From positions 101,430 to 165,429 of the forward strand of contig NZ_PVTF01000019.1 in the NCBI RefSeq assembly GCF_003002815.1: a stretch of DNA of 64,000 nucleotides. The letters run 5' to 3'. Made by a program: the position numbers and the translations under genes. Source of the DNA: Umezawaea tangerina. GTDB lineage: Bacteria; Actinomycetota; Actinomycetes; Mycobacteriales; Pseudonocardiaceae. Of the stretch, positions 38,467 to 47,362 are shown in pieces. The notes beneath the pieces are model-generated. The model searched no databases. It was not told where the DNA came from and saw only the letters and a list, made by a program, of their open reading frames with translations. Positions within the stretch are counted from its first letter, which is position 1. Every line of letters begins with the position of its first letter.

Positions 38467-39095
38467 CCGACGACGCCGAACGCATCCCGCTCGACCTCCT
38501 CGACCCCGTCATGGTGCGCAAGCGCGCCCGCATGGTCGCCATCGGCGCCGTCCTCGTGGCCGGGTTCTTCGGCGGCGTCATCGGCCTGATCGCCGGCCGC
38601 GTGCCGGGCCTGATCGCGTTCGTGATCGTGGCGCTGCCGCTGATGCTGCTGGCGTGGAGCGAAGCGCGCCGGCGCGTCTGGCTGCAAGGCCACGTCCTGT
38701 CCGTGCGCGCCTTCGGCACCCGTTCGGTGGACCTGAAGGGCGCGGAGGAACTGGACCTGCTCGTCACGGACGTCCGGGGCAGCAGGACCGTCGGTCTGTT
38801 CGTGCGCGGCGGCGGCAAGGCGATCAACCTGGCCCTGGCCATCTACGCGGGCACCGGCGGCCGCGAGCAGGGTGTGTTCCCGCTGAGGAGACTGGCGGAC
38901 GTGCTGGCTTCGCGCGGCGACGCACGGGGCCTGGTGTTCTGCGAACTGCTCATCGCCCAGCTGAGGGCGGAGGCACGAGGAGAAGCAGCAGCCGACCGCC
39001 CGCTGTACAAGCTCGGCTCGCTGGCCCCCGGAGGCCGCCTGGCCCAAAAACTGCACCCGGACGCCGTATCGAAGTTCGTGGCCTCCCTGGGGTAG
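38463..39095 (+). CDS. Predicted two-TM membrane protein, function unknown
   Basis: A 210-residue protein whose ATG overlaps the hisS stop (GTGA context at 38463). Two adjacent hydrophobic spans ([22 protein letters not shown] and [18 protein letters not shown]) form an N-terminal hairpin. A soluble domain follows with [31 protein letters not shown], resembling a PH-like or DUF-type cytoplasmic domain. I do not recognise the family. Coupling to hisS suggests co-expression only. Confidence 0.75.
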   Translation: MTDDAERIPLDLLDPVMVRKRARMVAIGAVLVAGFFGGVIGLIAGRVPGLIAFVIVALPLMLLAWSEARRRVWLQGHVLSVRAFGTRSVDLKGAEELDLLVTDVRGSRTVGLFVRGGGKAINLALAIYAGTGGREQGVFPLRRLADVLASRGDARGLVFCELLIAQLRAEARGEAAADRPLYKLGSLAPGGRLAQKLHPDAVSKFVASLG

Positions 39096-39201
39096 TGCGA
39101 CTGCCCCCAGCGCCCCACCACCAGGCCGAGTAAACAGCGCAACCCACCACCAAGCCGAGCAAACACCCCGCCCACAACGCCGGCGAGCATGCTCGTCCGC
39201 C

Positions 39202-39322
39202 GTGCGGCCGACTTGACTTGGGGTTTTTGGGCTTAAACTTGCGGCGGCGGGCAGGCTCTACCACCTGCCCTTTTTCGCCCGACGAAGCCCAAAAAAGGGG
39301 CCCCAAGTCAAGTCGGCCGCAC
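39202..39322. repeat. Hairpin element, copy 2
   Basis: A 121-bp element with perfect 22-bp outer arms (39202-39223 and 39301-39322), inner GGGCTT / AAGCCC arms and a GGGCAGG / CCTGCCC hairpin around CTCTACCA. It follows two diverged direct repeats (CCCACCACCA[G/A]GCCGAG, 39110-39165). Its core is nearly identical to copy 3 at 52106. Together with the dre-like sites it fills the 525-nt gap before dasA. Confidence 0.9.
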
Positions 39323-39547
39323 CGCCCACGGCCGCAGCGATACCCGATCTCGACCTCGGCGCATCCCATACCCAGCGTCGAACAACCAGCCACCCCCTCG
39401 GCACCCACCACCCAACTGGTTAGCCAAAAACTGACCACTTGCCCTCGTTCTCATCACCGCCCGCGGTGTCAACCGCCGTTCGGTAGATCATCACCCCCCT
39501 CCCTGGTCTGCGAAAACATCCTTTGGGTCTCGACCCTTGACCGGAGG

Positions 39548-39594
39548 ATTGGTCTATGCCACCTTCTGGGGCAACAGATCTGGTCTTACCAATG
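39548..39594. promoter_or_regulatory. Two DasR-like (dre) operator candidates upstream of dasA
   Basis: Site 1 (39548-39563) reads ATTGGTCTATGCCACC and matches the dre core TGGTCTAGACCA at 10 of 12 positions. Site 2 (about 39580-39594) reads CTGGTCTTACCAA and has a spacer one base short. Both lie within 75 nt of the dasA start, as expected for repression by a GntR/DasR protein released by phosphorylated amino sugars. Confidence 0.6.
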
Positions 39595-39620
39595 GTCAAC
39601 ATCGCGCCTCGAGGTGACTG

Positions 39621-40877
39621 ATGAAGAGCCCCCGCCTGATCACCGCTGTGTTCGCGCTGGCGTTCGCCGCCGCGGCCTGTGGTTCGTCCACGCCGACGTC
39701 CACTTCGGACGGTCCGGTGACGTTGGACGTCTGGCTCATGAAGGACAGCGTCACCCCGGACTTCCTGCAGCGGTTCACCAGTGACTTCGAGTCGCAGAAC
39801 TCGCAGGTGAAGCTGAACATCCAGATCCAGGAGTGGGGTGGGATCGGGCAGAAGGTGGTCAGCGCGCTGGCCAGCAACGACGCGCCCGACGTGATCGAGG
39901 TGGGCAACACGCAGGTGGCGCAGTACGCGGCCAGCGGTGGTGTGGTGGACCTCAGCGCGAAGGTCGACGAGCTGAACGGCAAGGACTGGATTCCGGGGCT
40001 GAGCGAGCCGGGGGCGGTGGACGGGAAGCAGTTCGGGATCCCCTACTACGCGGCGAACCGGGTCGTGATCTACAACAAGGACCTGTTCGCGGCGGCGGGG
40101 GTCGCGGCGCCGCCGAAGACGCGGGCCGAGTGGCTGGAGACGACGGCGAAGCTGAACCAGGGCGCGAACCAGGGCATCTACCTGCCCGGTCAGAACTGGT
40201 ACGTGCTGTCGGGGTTCCTGTGGGACGAGGGGGGAGACCTCGCGACCAAGGACGGCGACAAGTGGAAGGGCGGGCTGGGGACGCCCGCGGGCGCCGCGGC
40301 CGTGGACTTCTACAAGCAGCTCCAGGCGTTGGGCAAGGGGCCCAAGGACTCCGACGAGGCGAAGCCGCAGCAGACCGACGTCTTCTCGAGGGGTGACGTC
40401 GCGCAGCTGATCGCTGTGCCCGGCGCGGCCGCGCTGATCACGAAGGCGAACCCGGCGCTGGAGGGCAAGCTCGGGTTCTTCCCGATCCCCGGCAAGACGG
40501 CGGACAAGCCGGGTGCGGTGTTCACCGGCGGGTCGGACCTGATCGTGCCGGAGTCGTCGGACCACCAGGACCAGGCCTACCGGATGATCAAGGCGCTGGC
40601 CGGGGAGAAGTGGCAGACGGAGCTGGCGAAGGCGATGAACTACGTGCCGAACCGCACGAGCCTCGCCTCCGCGCTGGCCGAGAACCCCGGTGCCTCGGCG
40701 ATGGCCGCGGGCGCCGTGAACGGGCACGGGACGCCGCAGTCGCCGAACTGGGCCGCGGTGGAGGCGAAGAACCCGGTGAAGGACTTCCTCACCGCCGTGC
40801 TGACCGGTGGTGACCCGACCGCGGAGGCCAAGAAGGCCGACGACGTGATCGCCACGGCGCTGAACTCCGGCAAGTAG
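39621..40877 (+). CDS. dasA: Chitobiose-type ABC importer, solute-binding lipoprotein (DasA-like)
   Basis: A 418-residue extracellular sugar-binding lipoprotein. The signal peptide ends in a lipobox (FAAAAC, Cys near residue 20). The family 1 SBP fold follows with VTLDVWLMKDSVTPDFLQRF, DAPDVIEVGNTQVAQYAASG and VFTGGSDLIVPESS. The gene order SBP, two permeases and GH20 enzyme matches dasABCD of Streptomyces, which imports N,N'-diacetylchitobiose. Ligand assignment is by synteny and DasA resemblance; other amino sugars are possible. Confidence 0.85.
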   Translation: MKSPRLITAVFALAFAAAACGSSTPTSTSDGPVTLDVWLMKDSVTPDFLQRFTSDFESQNSQVKLNIQIQEWGGIGQKVVSALASNDAPDVIEVGNTQVAQYAASGGVVDLSAKVDELNGKDWIPGLSEPGAVDGKQFGIPYYAANRVVIYNKDLFAAAGVAAPPKTRAEWLETTAKLNQGANQGIYLPGQNWYVLSGFLWDEGGDLATKDGDKWKGGLGTPAGAAAVDFYKQLQALGKGPKDSDEAKPQQTDVFSRGDVAQLIAVPGAAALITKANPALEGKLGFFPIPGKTADKPGAVFTGGSDLIVPESSDHQDQAYRMIKALAGEKWQTELAKAMNYVPNRTSLASALAENPGASAMAAGAVNGHGTPQSPNWAAVEAKNPVKDFLTAVLTGGDPTAEAKKADDVIATALNSGK

Positions 40878-40886
40878 GCCGCGGCC

Positions 40887-41846
40887 GTGTCGACGACCCT
40901 GTCGTCCCGACCGGCCACCACCCAGGGACCGCCGCCGCCTCAGCGCCCGAGGCGGCGGCGCCGGGTGGTGTTCTGGCCCTACCTGCTGGTCGCGCCGACC
41001 GTGCTCGCGTCGGCGTACCTGCTGCTGTACCCGTTGGTGCGCAACGCGGTCATCTCCGTGCAGCACTTCCGGCTCGGCGAGCTGATCCGCGGCGGCGCGG
41101 CGTTCGTGGGCCTGGCCAACTACCGGGAGGCGCTGGCCGACCCGGTGTTCTGGGCGGTGGTCCGGCGGACGCTGCTGTTCACCGCGGTCAACGTCGTGCT
41201 GATCATGGTGCTGTCCACCGCGGTCGCGCTGCTGCTCTCGGCGCTGGGCAAGTGGTTGCGGCTGCTGGTGATGGGCTGCCTGGTGCTCACCTGGGCGACC
41301 CCGATCATCGCGGCCACCACGGTGTTCCAGTGGCTGTTCCAGTCCAGGCTCGGCGTCGTGAACTGGGTGCTGGTCCAGCTGGGGTTCGAGCGGTTCCAGG
41401 ACTACACGTGGTTCGCGCACGGGACGTCGACCTTCGGCATCCTGGTCGCGCTGATCGTGTGGCAGTCGGTCCCGTTCGCCGCGCTGTCGCTGTACTCGGC
41501 GATGACGACCGTCCCGTCCGAGCTCTACGAGTCGGCGAAGATCGACGGCGCGGGCGCGTGGCGGCTGTTCACCTCCATCACGTTCCCGATCCTGCGGCCG
41601 ATGTTCGGGCTGATCCTGTCGCTGGAGGTGATCTGGGTGTTCAAGTCGTTCGTCCAGATCTGGGCCATCAGCCAGGGTGGTCCGGGGGATGCCACGACGA
41701 CGCTGCCGGTCTACGCGTTCCAGATCGCCCAGTCCCTCAACAAGTACGACCTCGGCGCGGCCGTCTCGATGATCACGGTGCTGCTGCTGGTGGTCGTGCT
41801 GCTGGCGTACTTCCGCCAGATGTTCAGGCAGGAGGCGGAACTGTGA
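40887..41846 (+). CDS. dasB: Sugar ABC importer permease (DasB-like)
   Basis: A 319-residue inner-membrane permease of the MalF type with six core spans. It begins with RRRRVVFWPYLLVAPTVLASAYLLLYP. The ATPase-contact EAA loop reads ELYESAKIDGAGAWRLFTSITFPILRPMF. The GTG start is 9 nt after dasA, and its stop overlaps dasC (GTGA). Confidence 0.9.
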   Translation: MSTTLSSRPATTQGPPPPQRPRRRRRVVFWPYLLVAPTVLASAYLLLYPLVRNAVISVQHFRLGELIRGGAAFVGLANYREALADPVFWAVVRRTLLFTAVNVVLIMVLSTAVALLLSALGKWLRLLVMGCLVLTWATPIIAATTVFQWLFQSRLGVVNWVLVQLGFERFQDYTWFAHGTSTFGILVALIVWQSVPFAALSLYSAMTTVPSELYESAKIDGAGAWRLFTSITFPILRPMFGLILSLEVIWVFKSFVQIWAISQGGPGDATTTLPVYAFQIAQSLNKYDLGAAVSMITVLLLVVVLLAYFRQMFRQEAEL

Positions 41847-42667
41847 CCTGGCGCAGGCTCCCGCTCGCGTTCTCCGCGCTGCTCGTCTGCGTGGTCGCGG
41901 TGTTCCCGGTGTACTGGATGGTCCTCACGGCCTTCAAGCCCACCAAGGACATCCAGGCCCCGACGCCGACGTTCTGGCCCACCACGGTCAGCTTCGACCA
42001 CTTCGCCACCGCGGTCCACGCCAGCGGCTTCTGGCTGTTCTGGCGCAACAGCCTCGTCGTGTCGATCGGTGGCGTCCTGCTGGCGCTGGCCGTCGCGCTG
42101 CTGGCGGCGTTCGCCGTCGCGCGGATGAGGTGGAAGGGCAGGCGGGGGTTCATCCTCATGGTGTTCGTCGCCCAGATGACCCCGTGGGAGGCGCTGCTGA
42201 TCCCGATGTACGTCATCGCCCGCGACACGGACATGCTCGACAAGCTGTCCATGCTGACGCTGATCTACTTCATGATCACGCTCCCGTTCACCATCGTCAC
42301 CCTGCGCGGGTTCCTCGGCGCCATCCCGGTGGACCTGGAGGAGGCCGCGCTGGTCGACGGCTGCACGCGGGTGCAGGCGTTCCGCCGGATCGTCTTCCCG
42401 CTGCTGGCGCCGGGCCTCATGTCCACGTCGCTGTTCGGCTTCATCACGGCGTGGAACGAGTTCGCCTTCGCCAACCTGCTGATCATCAAGAACCGCGACG
42501 ACCGGACCCTCCCGGTCTGGCTGTCCTCGTTCAGCAACACCTTCGGCACCGACTGGGGCGCCACCATGGCCGCCTCGACCCTGTTCATGGTGCCCGTGCT
42601 GCTCGTCTTCCTCGCCCTGCAGGGGCGGGTCACCTCCGGTATCACCGCGGGCGCGGTCAAAGGATGA
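41843..42667 (+). CDS. dasC: Sugar ABC importer permease (DasC-like)
   Basis: A 274-residue MalG-type permease. It starts VTWRRLPLAFSALLVCVVAVFPVYWMVLTAFKPTKDI and carries the EAA loop DLEEAALVDGCTRVQAFRRIVFPLLAPGL. No ATPase gene accompanies dasABC, so a shared MsiK-like ATPase elsewhere is expected. The start overlaps the dasB stop, and the stop overlaps the GH20 gene (ATGA). Confidence 0.9.
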   Translation: MTWRRLPLAFSALLVCVVAVFPVYWMVLTAFKPTKDIQAPTPTFWPTTVSFDHFATAVHASGFWLFWRNSLVVSIGGVLLALAVALLAAFAVARMRWKGRRGFILMVFVAQMTPWEALLIPMYVIARDTDMLDKLSMLTLIYFMITLPFTIVTLRGFLGAIPVDLEEAALVDGCTRVQAFRRIVFPLLAPGLMSTSLFGFITAWNEFAFANLLIIKNRDDRTLPVWLSSFSNTFGTDWGATMAASTLFMVPVLLVFLALQGRVTSGITAGAVKG

Positions 42668-44184
42668 GGAGTGCAGGCGTGATCGTTCCCCCGCCGAGAC
42701 ACCTGGTGCGGCTTCCCGGCTCGTTCGCGCTGGACCGGTCGACGACCGTCCACATCGGACCGCAGGCCGCCGGGGCCGTCCGGCTGCTCCGCGACTACCT
42801 CCGGCCGCACGGCGTCGCGCTGGCGCCGTCGTCGGAGGGCGCCGTGGTGCTGGCGGTCAACCCGGCGCTGTCCCACCTCGGCGACGAGGGCTACGAGCTG
42901 CGGGTGGACCAGCACAACGTCCGGCTGCGGGCGGCCGCCCACGCGGGTCTGCTGCACGGCGTGCAGTCGTTGCGCCAGCTGCTCCCGCTGCCCGGTGCCG
43001 GTCCGGTCGAGGTGCCGTGCGTCGACGTGGTCGACGTCCCGGCCTTCCCGTGGCGCGGCGCCATGCTCGACGTGGCGAGGCACTTCATGCCGGTGGAGTT
43101 CCTGCACCGGTTCGTGGACCTGTTGGCGCTGCACAAGCTCAACGTCCTGCACCTGCACCTGACCGACGACCAGGGCTGGCGGATGCCCGTCCCCGGTCGC
43201 CCCAGGCTCACCGAGGTCGGCGGGTGGCGCGCGGAGAGCATGGTCGGCCCGGCCGGCAGCACCCGGTTCGACGCCAGCCCGCACGGCGGCGCCTACACCA
43301 CCGCGGAGCTGCGCGGCCTGGTAGCGCACGCCGAGGAGCGCGGGGTCGCGATCATGCCGGAGATCGAGATGCCCGGCCACGCGCGGGCCGCGCTCGCCGC
43401 CTACCCGCGGCTCGGCAACTTCCCGGACCGCCACCTGCCGGTGTGGACCAGCTGGGGCGTCTCGGAGGAGGTGTTCGGCGTCCAGGAGTCCACACTGGAC
43501 TTCTGCGAGGAGGTCCTCGCCGAGGTGATGGACGTCTTCCCCGGTGAGCGCATCCACATCGGCGGCGACGAGTGCCCCACCGCGGAGTGGCACCGCAGCC
43601 CGCTGGCCCTCGACCGGGTCGCGGCGGAAGGCCTGTCCGGCCCGGACGACCTGCACTCCTGGTTCCTCGCCAGGATCAGCAGGTTCCTGCTGGCCAACGG
43701 CCGCACGCCGGTCTGCTGGGACGAGGGCGGCGGCGCGCCGGACCTGCCCGCGGAGACCGCGGTCATGGTCTGGCGGGACCCCGCCCACGGCAAGCAGGCC
43801 GCCCGCAACGGCCACCCGGTGATCATGACCCCGTGGCGCTCCACCTACCTGGACTACCCGCAGGCGAACACCGCCGACGAGCCGCCCGGCCAGCCCGCGG
43901 GCGTGGTCACGCTCAAGGACGTCTACACCCAGGAGCTCCCGCCGCCGGGGTGGTCCGACGAGGAGTCGGCGCTCGTGCTCGGCACGCAGGCGCAGCTGTG
44001 GACGGAGTTCGTCAAGGACCCGACGCACGCCGAGTACCTGGCCTTCCCGCGCCTGTGCGCGCTGGCGGGCAGCGCCTGGTCCGGCGGGGACGACTGGCCC
44101 GCCTTCCTCACCACCCTGCGGGAGCACGAACGGCGGCTGAGCGCCCTGTCCATCAACCACCGCCCGCTGGGCGCGACGGGCTGA
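42664..44184 (+). CDS. dasD: GH20 beta-N-acetylhexosaminidase (DasD-like)
   Basis: A 506-residue glycoside hydrolase. It has an N-terminal GH20b domain (HLVRLPGSFALDRSTTVHIG) and a (beta/alpha)8 GH20 domain from about residue 135 with FPWRGAMLDVARHFMPVEFLHRFVDLLALHKLNVLHLHLTDDQGWR. The catalytic Asp-Glu pair is in HIGGDECPTAEW. No signal peptide is present, so it probably cleaves imported chitobiose to GlcNAc in the cytoplasm. It is the last gene of the dasABCD-like operon and is followed by a strong terminator. Confidence 0.93.
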   Translation: MRSAGVIVPPPRHLVRLPGSFALDRSTTVHIGPQAAGAVRLLRDYLRPHGVALAPSSEGAVVLAVNPALSHLGDEGYELRVDQHNVRLRAAAHAGLLHGVQSLRQLLPLPGAGPVEVPCVDVVDVPAFPWRGAMLDVARHFMPVEFLHRFVDLLALHKLNVLHLHLTDDQGWRMPVPGRPRLTEVGGWRAESMVGPAGSTRFDASPHGGAYTTAELRGLVAHAEERGVAIMPEIEMPGHARAALAAYPRLGNFPDRHLPVWTSWGVSEEVFGVQESTLDFCEEVLAEVMDVFPGERIHIGGDECPTAEWHRSPLALDRVAAEGLSGPDDLHSWFLARISRFLLANGRTPVCWDEGGGAPDLPAETAVMVWRDPAHGKQAARNGHPVIMTPWRSTYLDYPQANTADEPPGQPAGVVTLKDVYTQELPPPGWSDEESALVLGTQAQLWTEFVKDPTHAEYLAFPRLCALAGSAWSGGDDWPAFLTTLREHERRLSALSINHRPLGATG

Positions 44185-44207
44185 CCCCCTGATCCCCACC
44201 GACGGGA

Positions 44208-44251
44208 GGCGCGTCCTGGTCGCGGTCCACGCCGAACGACCAGGACGCGCC
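44208..44251. terminator. Bidirectional terminator between dasD and the cyclase-like gene
   Basis: Perfect 15-bp stem (44208-44222 with 44237-44251) and a 14-nt loop, 23 nt after dasD and 30 nt after the end of the convergent minus-strand gene. Confidence 0.8.
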
Positions 44252-44281
44252 CTCCGGCACGGGGTCCCCGTGGTGCCCGGC

Positions 44282-45085
44282 TCAGCTGGCTTCCCTGATG
44301 TTGCGGACGTTCCCCGGCAGGGCGCCGACCCGGTTGTCCGGCCGGTCCGGCGTCCGCGGGCCGCCGGTGCAGAGGTACCCGGCGTAGTCGACGTCCTTGG
44401 CCGACACCCTGGTCTGCCGGAACCGCTGCGGGGACAGGCCGTGGAACCGGCTCACGACGACGTCCTGGTACAGCTGCTCGGAGACGACCAGCACCAGGTG
44501 CGCGGACGAGTCCTCGGTCAGCGCGTCGCGCGCGTTGTCGGAGTCCAGCAGCCTGCACGTGACCACGGGTGCGTTGCCCGCCAACCCGAAGTGGCCCGCG
44601 GCCAGCGTTCCGTGGTGCATCGCGATCCGCAGCCGCAGGGCCGGCTCGGTCGGGTGGGCCCGCGCGACGTCCGCCAGTGCCGCGACGAGCTGTTCGGTGA
44701 ACTCCGCGACGACCCAGGCCGCGTCCACGTTCGCGGGCAGCACCGCGAGCTCCCCGTCGCCGCGGAGCTGGCGGTACCACTGGCTCCTGGCCAGCCCCGC
44801 GCGCTGCCCCGCGCGGTCGAGGACCTCGCTCAGCCTGCTCTGCACCAGCGACTGGTCGAGGGCGTCCAGCTTGCTGTAGTTGGCGATGTCCACGGCCACG
44901 ACGAGCCGGTACACCAGCTCGCCGTGGGTCGCCGTCGTGGCCGGGTGCCCCGGCTCATCGGGAGTCGCCGCCTCCGGCGCGCCGCGCTCGGCGACGAGCA
45001 GCCGACCTCTCTCCCCGGCCACGGGGGTGGAGGTTCGCCGAGTCAGCGGGTTCCCGATCGTGTACTGGTCCATGCGAGTCAGCAT
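44282..45085 (-). CDS. Degenerate class III nucleotidyl cyclase-like protein
   Basis: A 267-residue protein with a class III cyclase-like catalytic fold after a 55-residue N-terminal extension. The first metal Asp lies in VVAVDIANYSKLDALDQ and the second in QLRGDGELAVLP, followed by LRIAMHHGTLAAGHFGLAGNAPVVTCRLLDSDNARDAL. Where active cyclases have an Asn/Arg pair contacting ribose and phosphate (usually VNxAARL), this protein reads VVTCRLLDS, so activity is doubtful. The C-terminal tail is Pro/Arg-rich. It lies 30 nt downstream of a Crp/Fnr gene. It could make or merely sense a cyclic nucleotide for that regulator. Confidence 0.68.
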   Translation of the reverse strand: MLTRMDQYTIGNPLTRRTSTPVAGERGRLLVAERGAPEAATPDEPGHPATTATHGELVYRLVVAVDIANYSKLDALDQSLVQSRLSEVLDRAGQRAGLARSQWYRQLRGDGELAVLPANVDAAWVVAEFTEQLVAALADVARAHPTEPALRLRIAMHHGTLAAGHFGLAGNAPVVTCRLLDSDNARDALTEDSSAHLVLVVSEQLYQDVVVSRFHGLSPQRFRQTRVSAKDVDYAGYLCTGGPRTPDRPDNRVGALPGNVRNIREAS

Positions 45086-45115
45086 CGCCCGGTTCCGCGG
45101 TACCGAATAGGGGAA

Positions 45116-45856
45116 TCACCGGGGTTCGCCGTTGCCGTCAGCGATGGCGCTCAACGCCTTCTCGTCCGTTACCGTGATGGTGCGGTAGCCCAGACTGATG
45201 ACACCGCGGCTCTTGAGCTCGCGCAGTTCCTTGCGCGCGGTGTCCTCCTCGACGCCCACGAGCGCACCGAGCTCCCGTTGCGTGAGGCCGATGTCCACGG
45301 TGATGCCCTCCGGCACCCGGCGGCCGTAGTTCGCGGCCAGCTCGTGCACCGCCCGCGCCAGCCGGACGAACGCCGGGTAGCCGTTGAAGTCGACGCGGCG
45401 CTTGTCGGCCCACTTCAGCGTCTGCATGATCATCCGGGTGAGCGCGATGCTCGCGTCGGGGTACTCCGCCAGGTAGTGCTGGAACTCCTCGGACTGGATC
45501 AGCCGCACCCGCGCCTCGCCGAACACCGTCACCGTGGCCGACCTCGGCTCGTCGTTCAGCGCCGCCATCTCGCCGATCACGTCGCCGCCGACCTTGATGC
45601 TCAGCAGCGCCATGCGCCCGTTCTCCAGGCTCACCGTCGCCTTGACCACGGCCTGGCACAGCAGCATGACGTGCGAGGACCGCTCCGACTCCCGCAGCAG
45701 CACGTCGCCGTGCCGGTAGGTGAGCGGTACCCCCAACCTGAGCAGCGCGGCCTGGCTGCGCGGCCGCAGCATGTCCATGTACGTTCCCGTCGGCCAATCG
45801 CCGTTGCCGGGGAAGCGGCCTCCCGGCGGTTGAACAGAACTCATCCGGCACCCCAT
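45116..45856 (-). CDS. Crp/Fnr-family regulator with cNMP-binding domain
   Basis: A 246-residue regulator. The N-terminal cyclic-nucleotide-binding beta roll reads YRHGDVLLRESERSSHVMLLCQAVVKATVSLENGRMALLSIKVGGDVIGEMAALNDEPRSATV. The dimer helix follows, then the winged helix LTQRELGALVGVEEDTARKELRELKSRGVISLG. The phosphate-binding cassette (GEMAALNDEPRSATV) retains the Glu, Arg and Ser seen in nucleotide-binding members. It lies between the DUF624 gene and the cyclase-like gene on the same strand and may be co-transcribed with the rhamnogalacturonan importer. Confidence 0.88.
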   Translation of the reverse strand: MGCRMSSVQPPGGRFPGNGDWPTGTYMDMLRPRSQAALLRLGVPLTYRHGDVLLRESERSSHVMLLCQAVVKATVSLENGRMALLSIKVGGDVIGEMAALNDEPRSATVTVFGEARVRLIQSEEFQHYLAEYPDASIALTRMIMQTLKWADKRRVDFNGYPAFVRLARAVHELAANYGRRVPEGITVDIGLTQRELGALVGVEEDTARKELRELKSRGVISLGYRTITVTDEKALSAIADGNGEPR

Positions 45857-45965
45857 CCGTTGGAGGAACTCCCGGCACGACGGCGGGCCCGTTCCTGGGC
45901 CACAGTGTGCTGCGTGGACCGGGAACGGATTAGGGGATTTCCCGGTATTCCACCGGAAGCGGGAC

Positions 45966-46541
45966 TCACCGCCCGGAGCGGCTCGGGTCGTGGAGCCGGG
46001 TGGCGCGGCGTTCCACGGCGACCGCCGCCATCAGGACGCAGCCGAGCATGGGCACGACCAGCGGTGGGAGCTGCCAGGTGACGACGACGAGCACGCCGAG
46101 CGCCGTGCCGAGGAGCAGCGAACCGGTCGGGTCGACCACGGCGCGGCGCGCGGCCGTCCGCACGAGTGCGGTCCAGCGCCCACCCGGTGACCACGTCGCG
46201 GCGGCCCGCAGGACGACCACCGCGAGCCCGGCGGCCACCGCCGTGCAGACCGCGCCGACCGCGCCGCCGCCCGGCAACCCGGTGTGCCGCAGGACGACCA
46301 GGTCCGCGGCGGGCACCGCGAACCCGGCGACCACGCCGACCGACGGGCCCGCACCTCCGCACGCAGCCGCCCGCACGCGGGTGAAGTACGCGCGGACCGC
46401 GGTGGTCTCGCCGTCGACGTGCGCCCTGATGTGCGCGCAGCCCGCGGCGAGCGCGGGCAGCAGGGTGACCAGGGGCAGGGCGGTCAGCACCACCAGCACC
46501 CCGGCGGTGAGGCACTCGGCGAACAGCGGCAGCCGCTTCAC
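45966..46541 (-). CDS. DUF624/YesL-like membrane protein
   Basis: A 191-residue integral membrane protein with about five spans, starting VKRLPLFAECLTAGVLVVLTALPLVTLLPALAAGCAHIRAHV. YesL-type (DUF624) proteins often close carbohydrate ABC importer operons in Gram-positive bacteria; their role is unknown. The GTG start overlaps the stop of the upstream permease (GTGA). Assignment rests on length, topology and position. Confidence 0.68.
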   Translation of the reverse strand: MKRLPLFAECLTAGVLVVLTALPLVTLLPALAAGCAHIRAHVDGETTAVRAYFTRVRAAACGGAGPSVGVVAGFAVPAADLVVLRHTGLPGGGAVGAVCTAVAAGLAVVVLRAAATWSPGGRWTALVRTAARRAVVDPTGSLLLGTALGVLVVVTWQLPPLVVPMLGCVLMAAVAVERRATRLHDPSRSGR

Positions 46542-47362
46542 CCCTTGATCCCCGAGGTCGACACGCCCTCGACGAGGAAGCGCTGGAAGAACAGGAAGAA
46601 CAGCACGACCGGCACCAGGGCCAGCACGGACATCGCCATCAGCGCGCCGAAGTCCGAACCGCCCGCCTCGTCGATGAACAGCTGCAGCGCCAGCGGCAGC
46701 GGGTACTTGTCCGGGGTGCTGAGGTAGATCAGCGGACCGAAGAAGTCGTTCCAGGTCCAGATGAACGTGAAGATCGCGGTGGTGACCAGGGCGGGTCTGG
46801 CCAGCGGCAGCACGATGTTCCAGAAGATCCGCCACGGGCCCGCGCCGTCGATCTTCGCCGACTCGTCGAGCTCGTGCGGGATGGTGCGGATGAACTGGAC
46901 GACGAGGAAGACGAAGAACGCCTCCGCCGCCAGGAACTTGCCGATCAGCAGGGGCACGTAGGTGTCGACGAGGTCCAGCCGCTGGAACACGACGTACTGC
47001 GGGATGATCAGCACGTGGAACGGCAGCAGGAGCGTGGAGATCATCACGGCGAACATCGCCGAGCGGCCGCGGAAGCGCAGCCGGGCGAACGCGAACGCGG
47101 CCGGCGCCGATGACGAGACGGTGCCGACGACGGACAGCACGGCCAGCAGGCCGGAGTTGAGGAAGTACCGCCCGATCCCGACGCCGCCGACCCCGTCCAC
47201 GGCGCGCCCGTAGTTCGCCGTCGTGGGATCGGTCGGCAGCAGCCGCAGGTCGCCCACGATCTCGGCCGAGGGCTTGAACGTGGCCGCCACGATCCACACC
47301 AGCGGGTACAGCAGGACGGCCAGCAGCAGCAGGACGCCGACGTGCCACACCACCCGCTTCAC
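46538..47362 (-). CDS. Carbohydrate ABC importer permease, MalG type
   Basis: A 274-residue permease with six spans. It begins VKRVVWHVGVLLLLAVLLYPLVWIVAATFKPSAEIV. The EAA loop is PHELDESAKIDGAGPWRIFWNIVLPLARPAL. The start overlaps the stop of the first permease and the stop overlaps the DUF624 start. It pairs with the MalF-type permease and the lipoprotein upstream as one importer without its own ATPase. Confidence 0.92.
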   Translation of the reverse strand: MKRVVWHVGVLLLLAVLLYPLVWIVAATFKPSAEIVGDLRLLPTDPTTANYGRAVDGVGGVGIGRYFLNSGLLAVLSVVGTVSSSAPAAFAFARLRFRGRSAMFAVMISTLLLPFHVLIIPQYVVFQRLDLVDTYVPLLIGKFLAAEAFFVFLVVQFIRTIPHELDESAKIDGAGPWRIFWNIVLPLARPALVTTAIFTFIWTWNDFFGPLIYLSTPDKYPLPLALQLFIDEAGGSDFGALMAMSVLALVPVVLFFLFFQRFLVEGVSTSGIKG

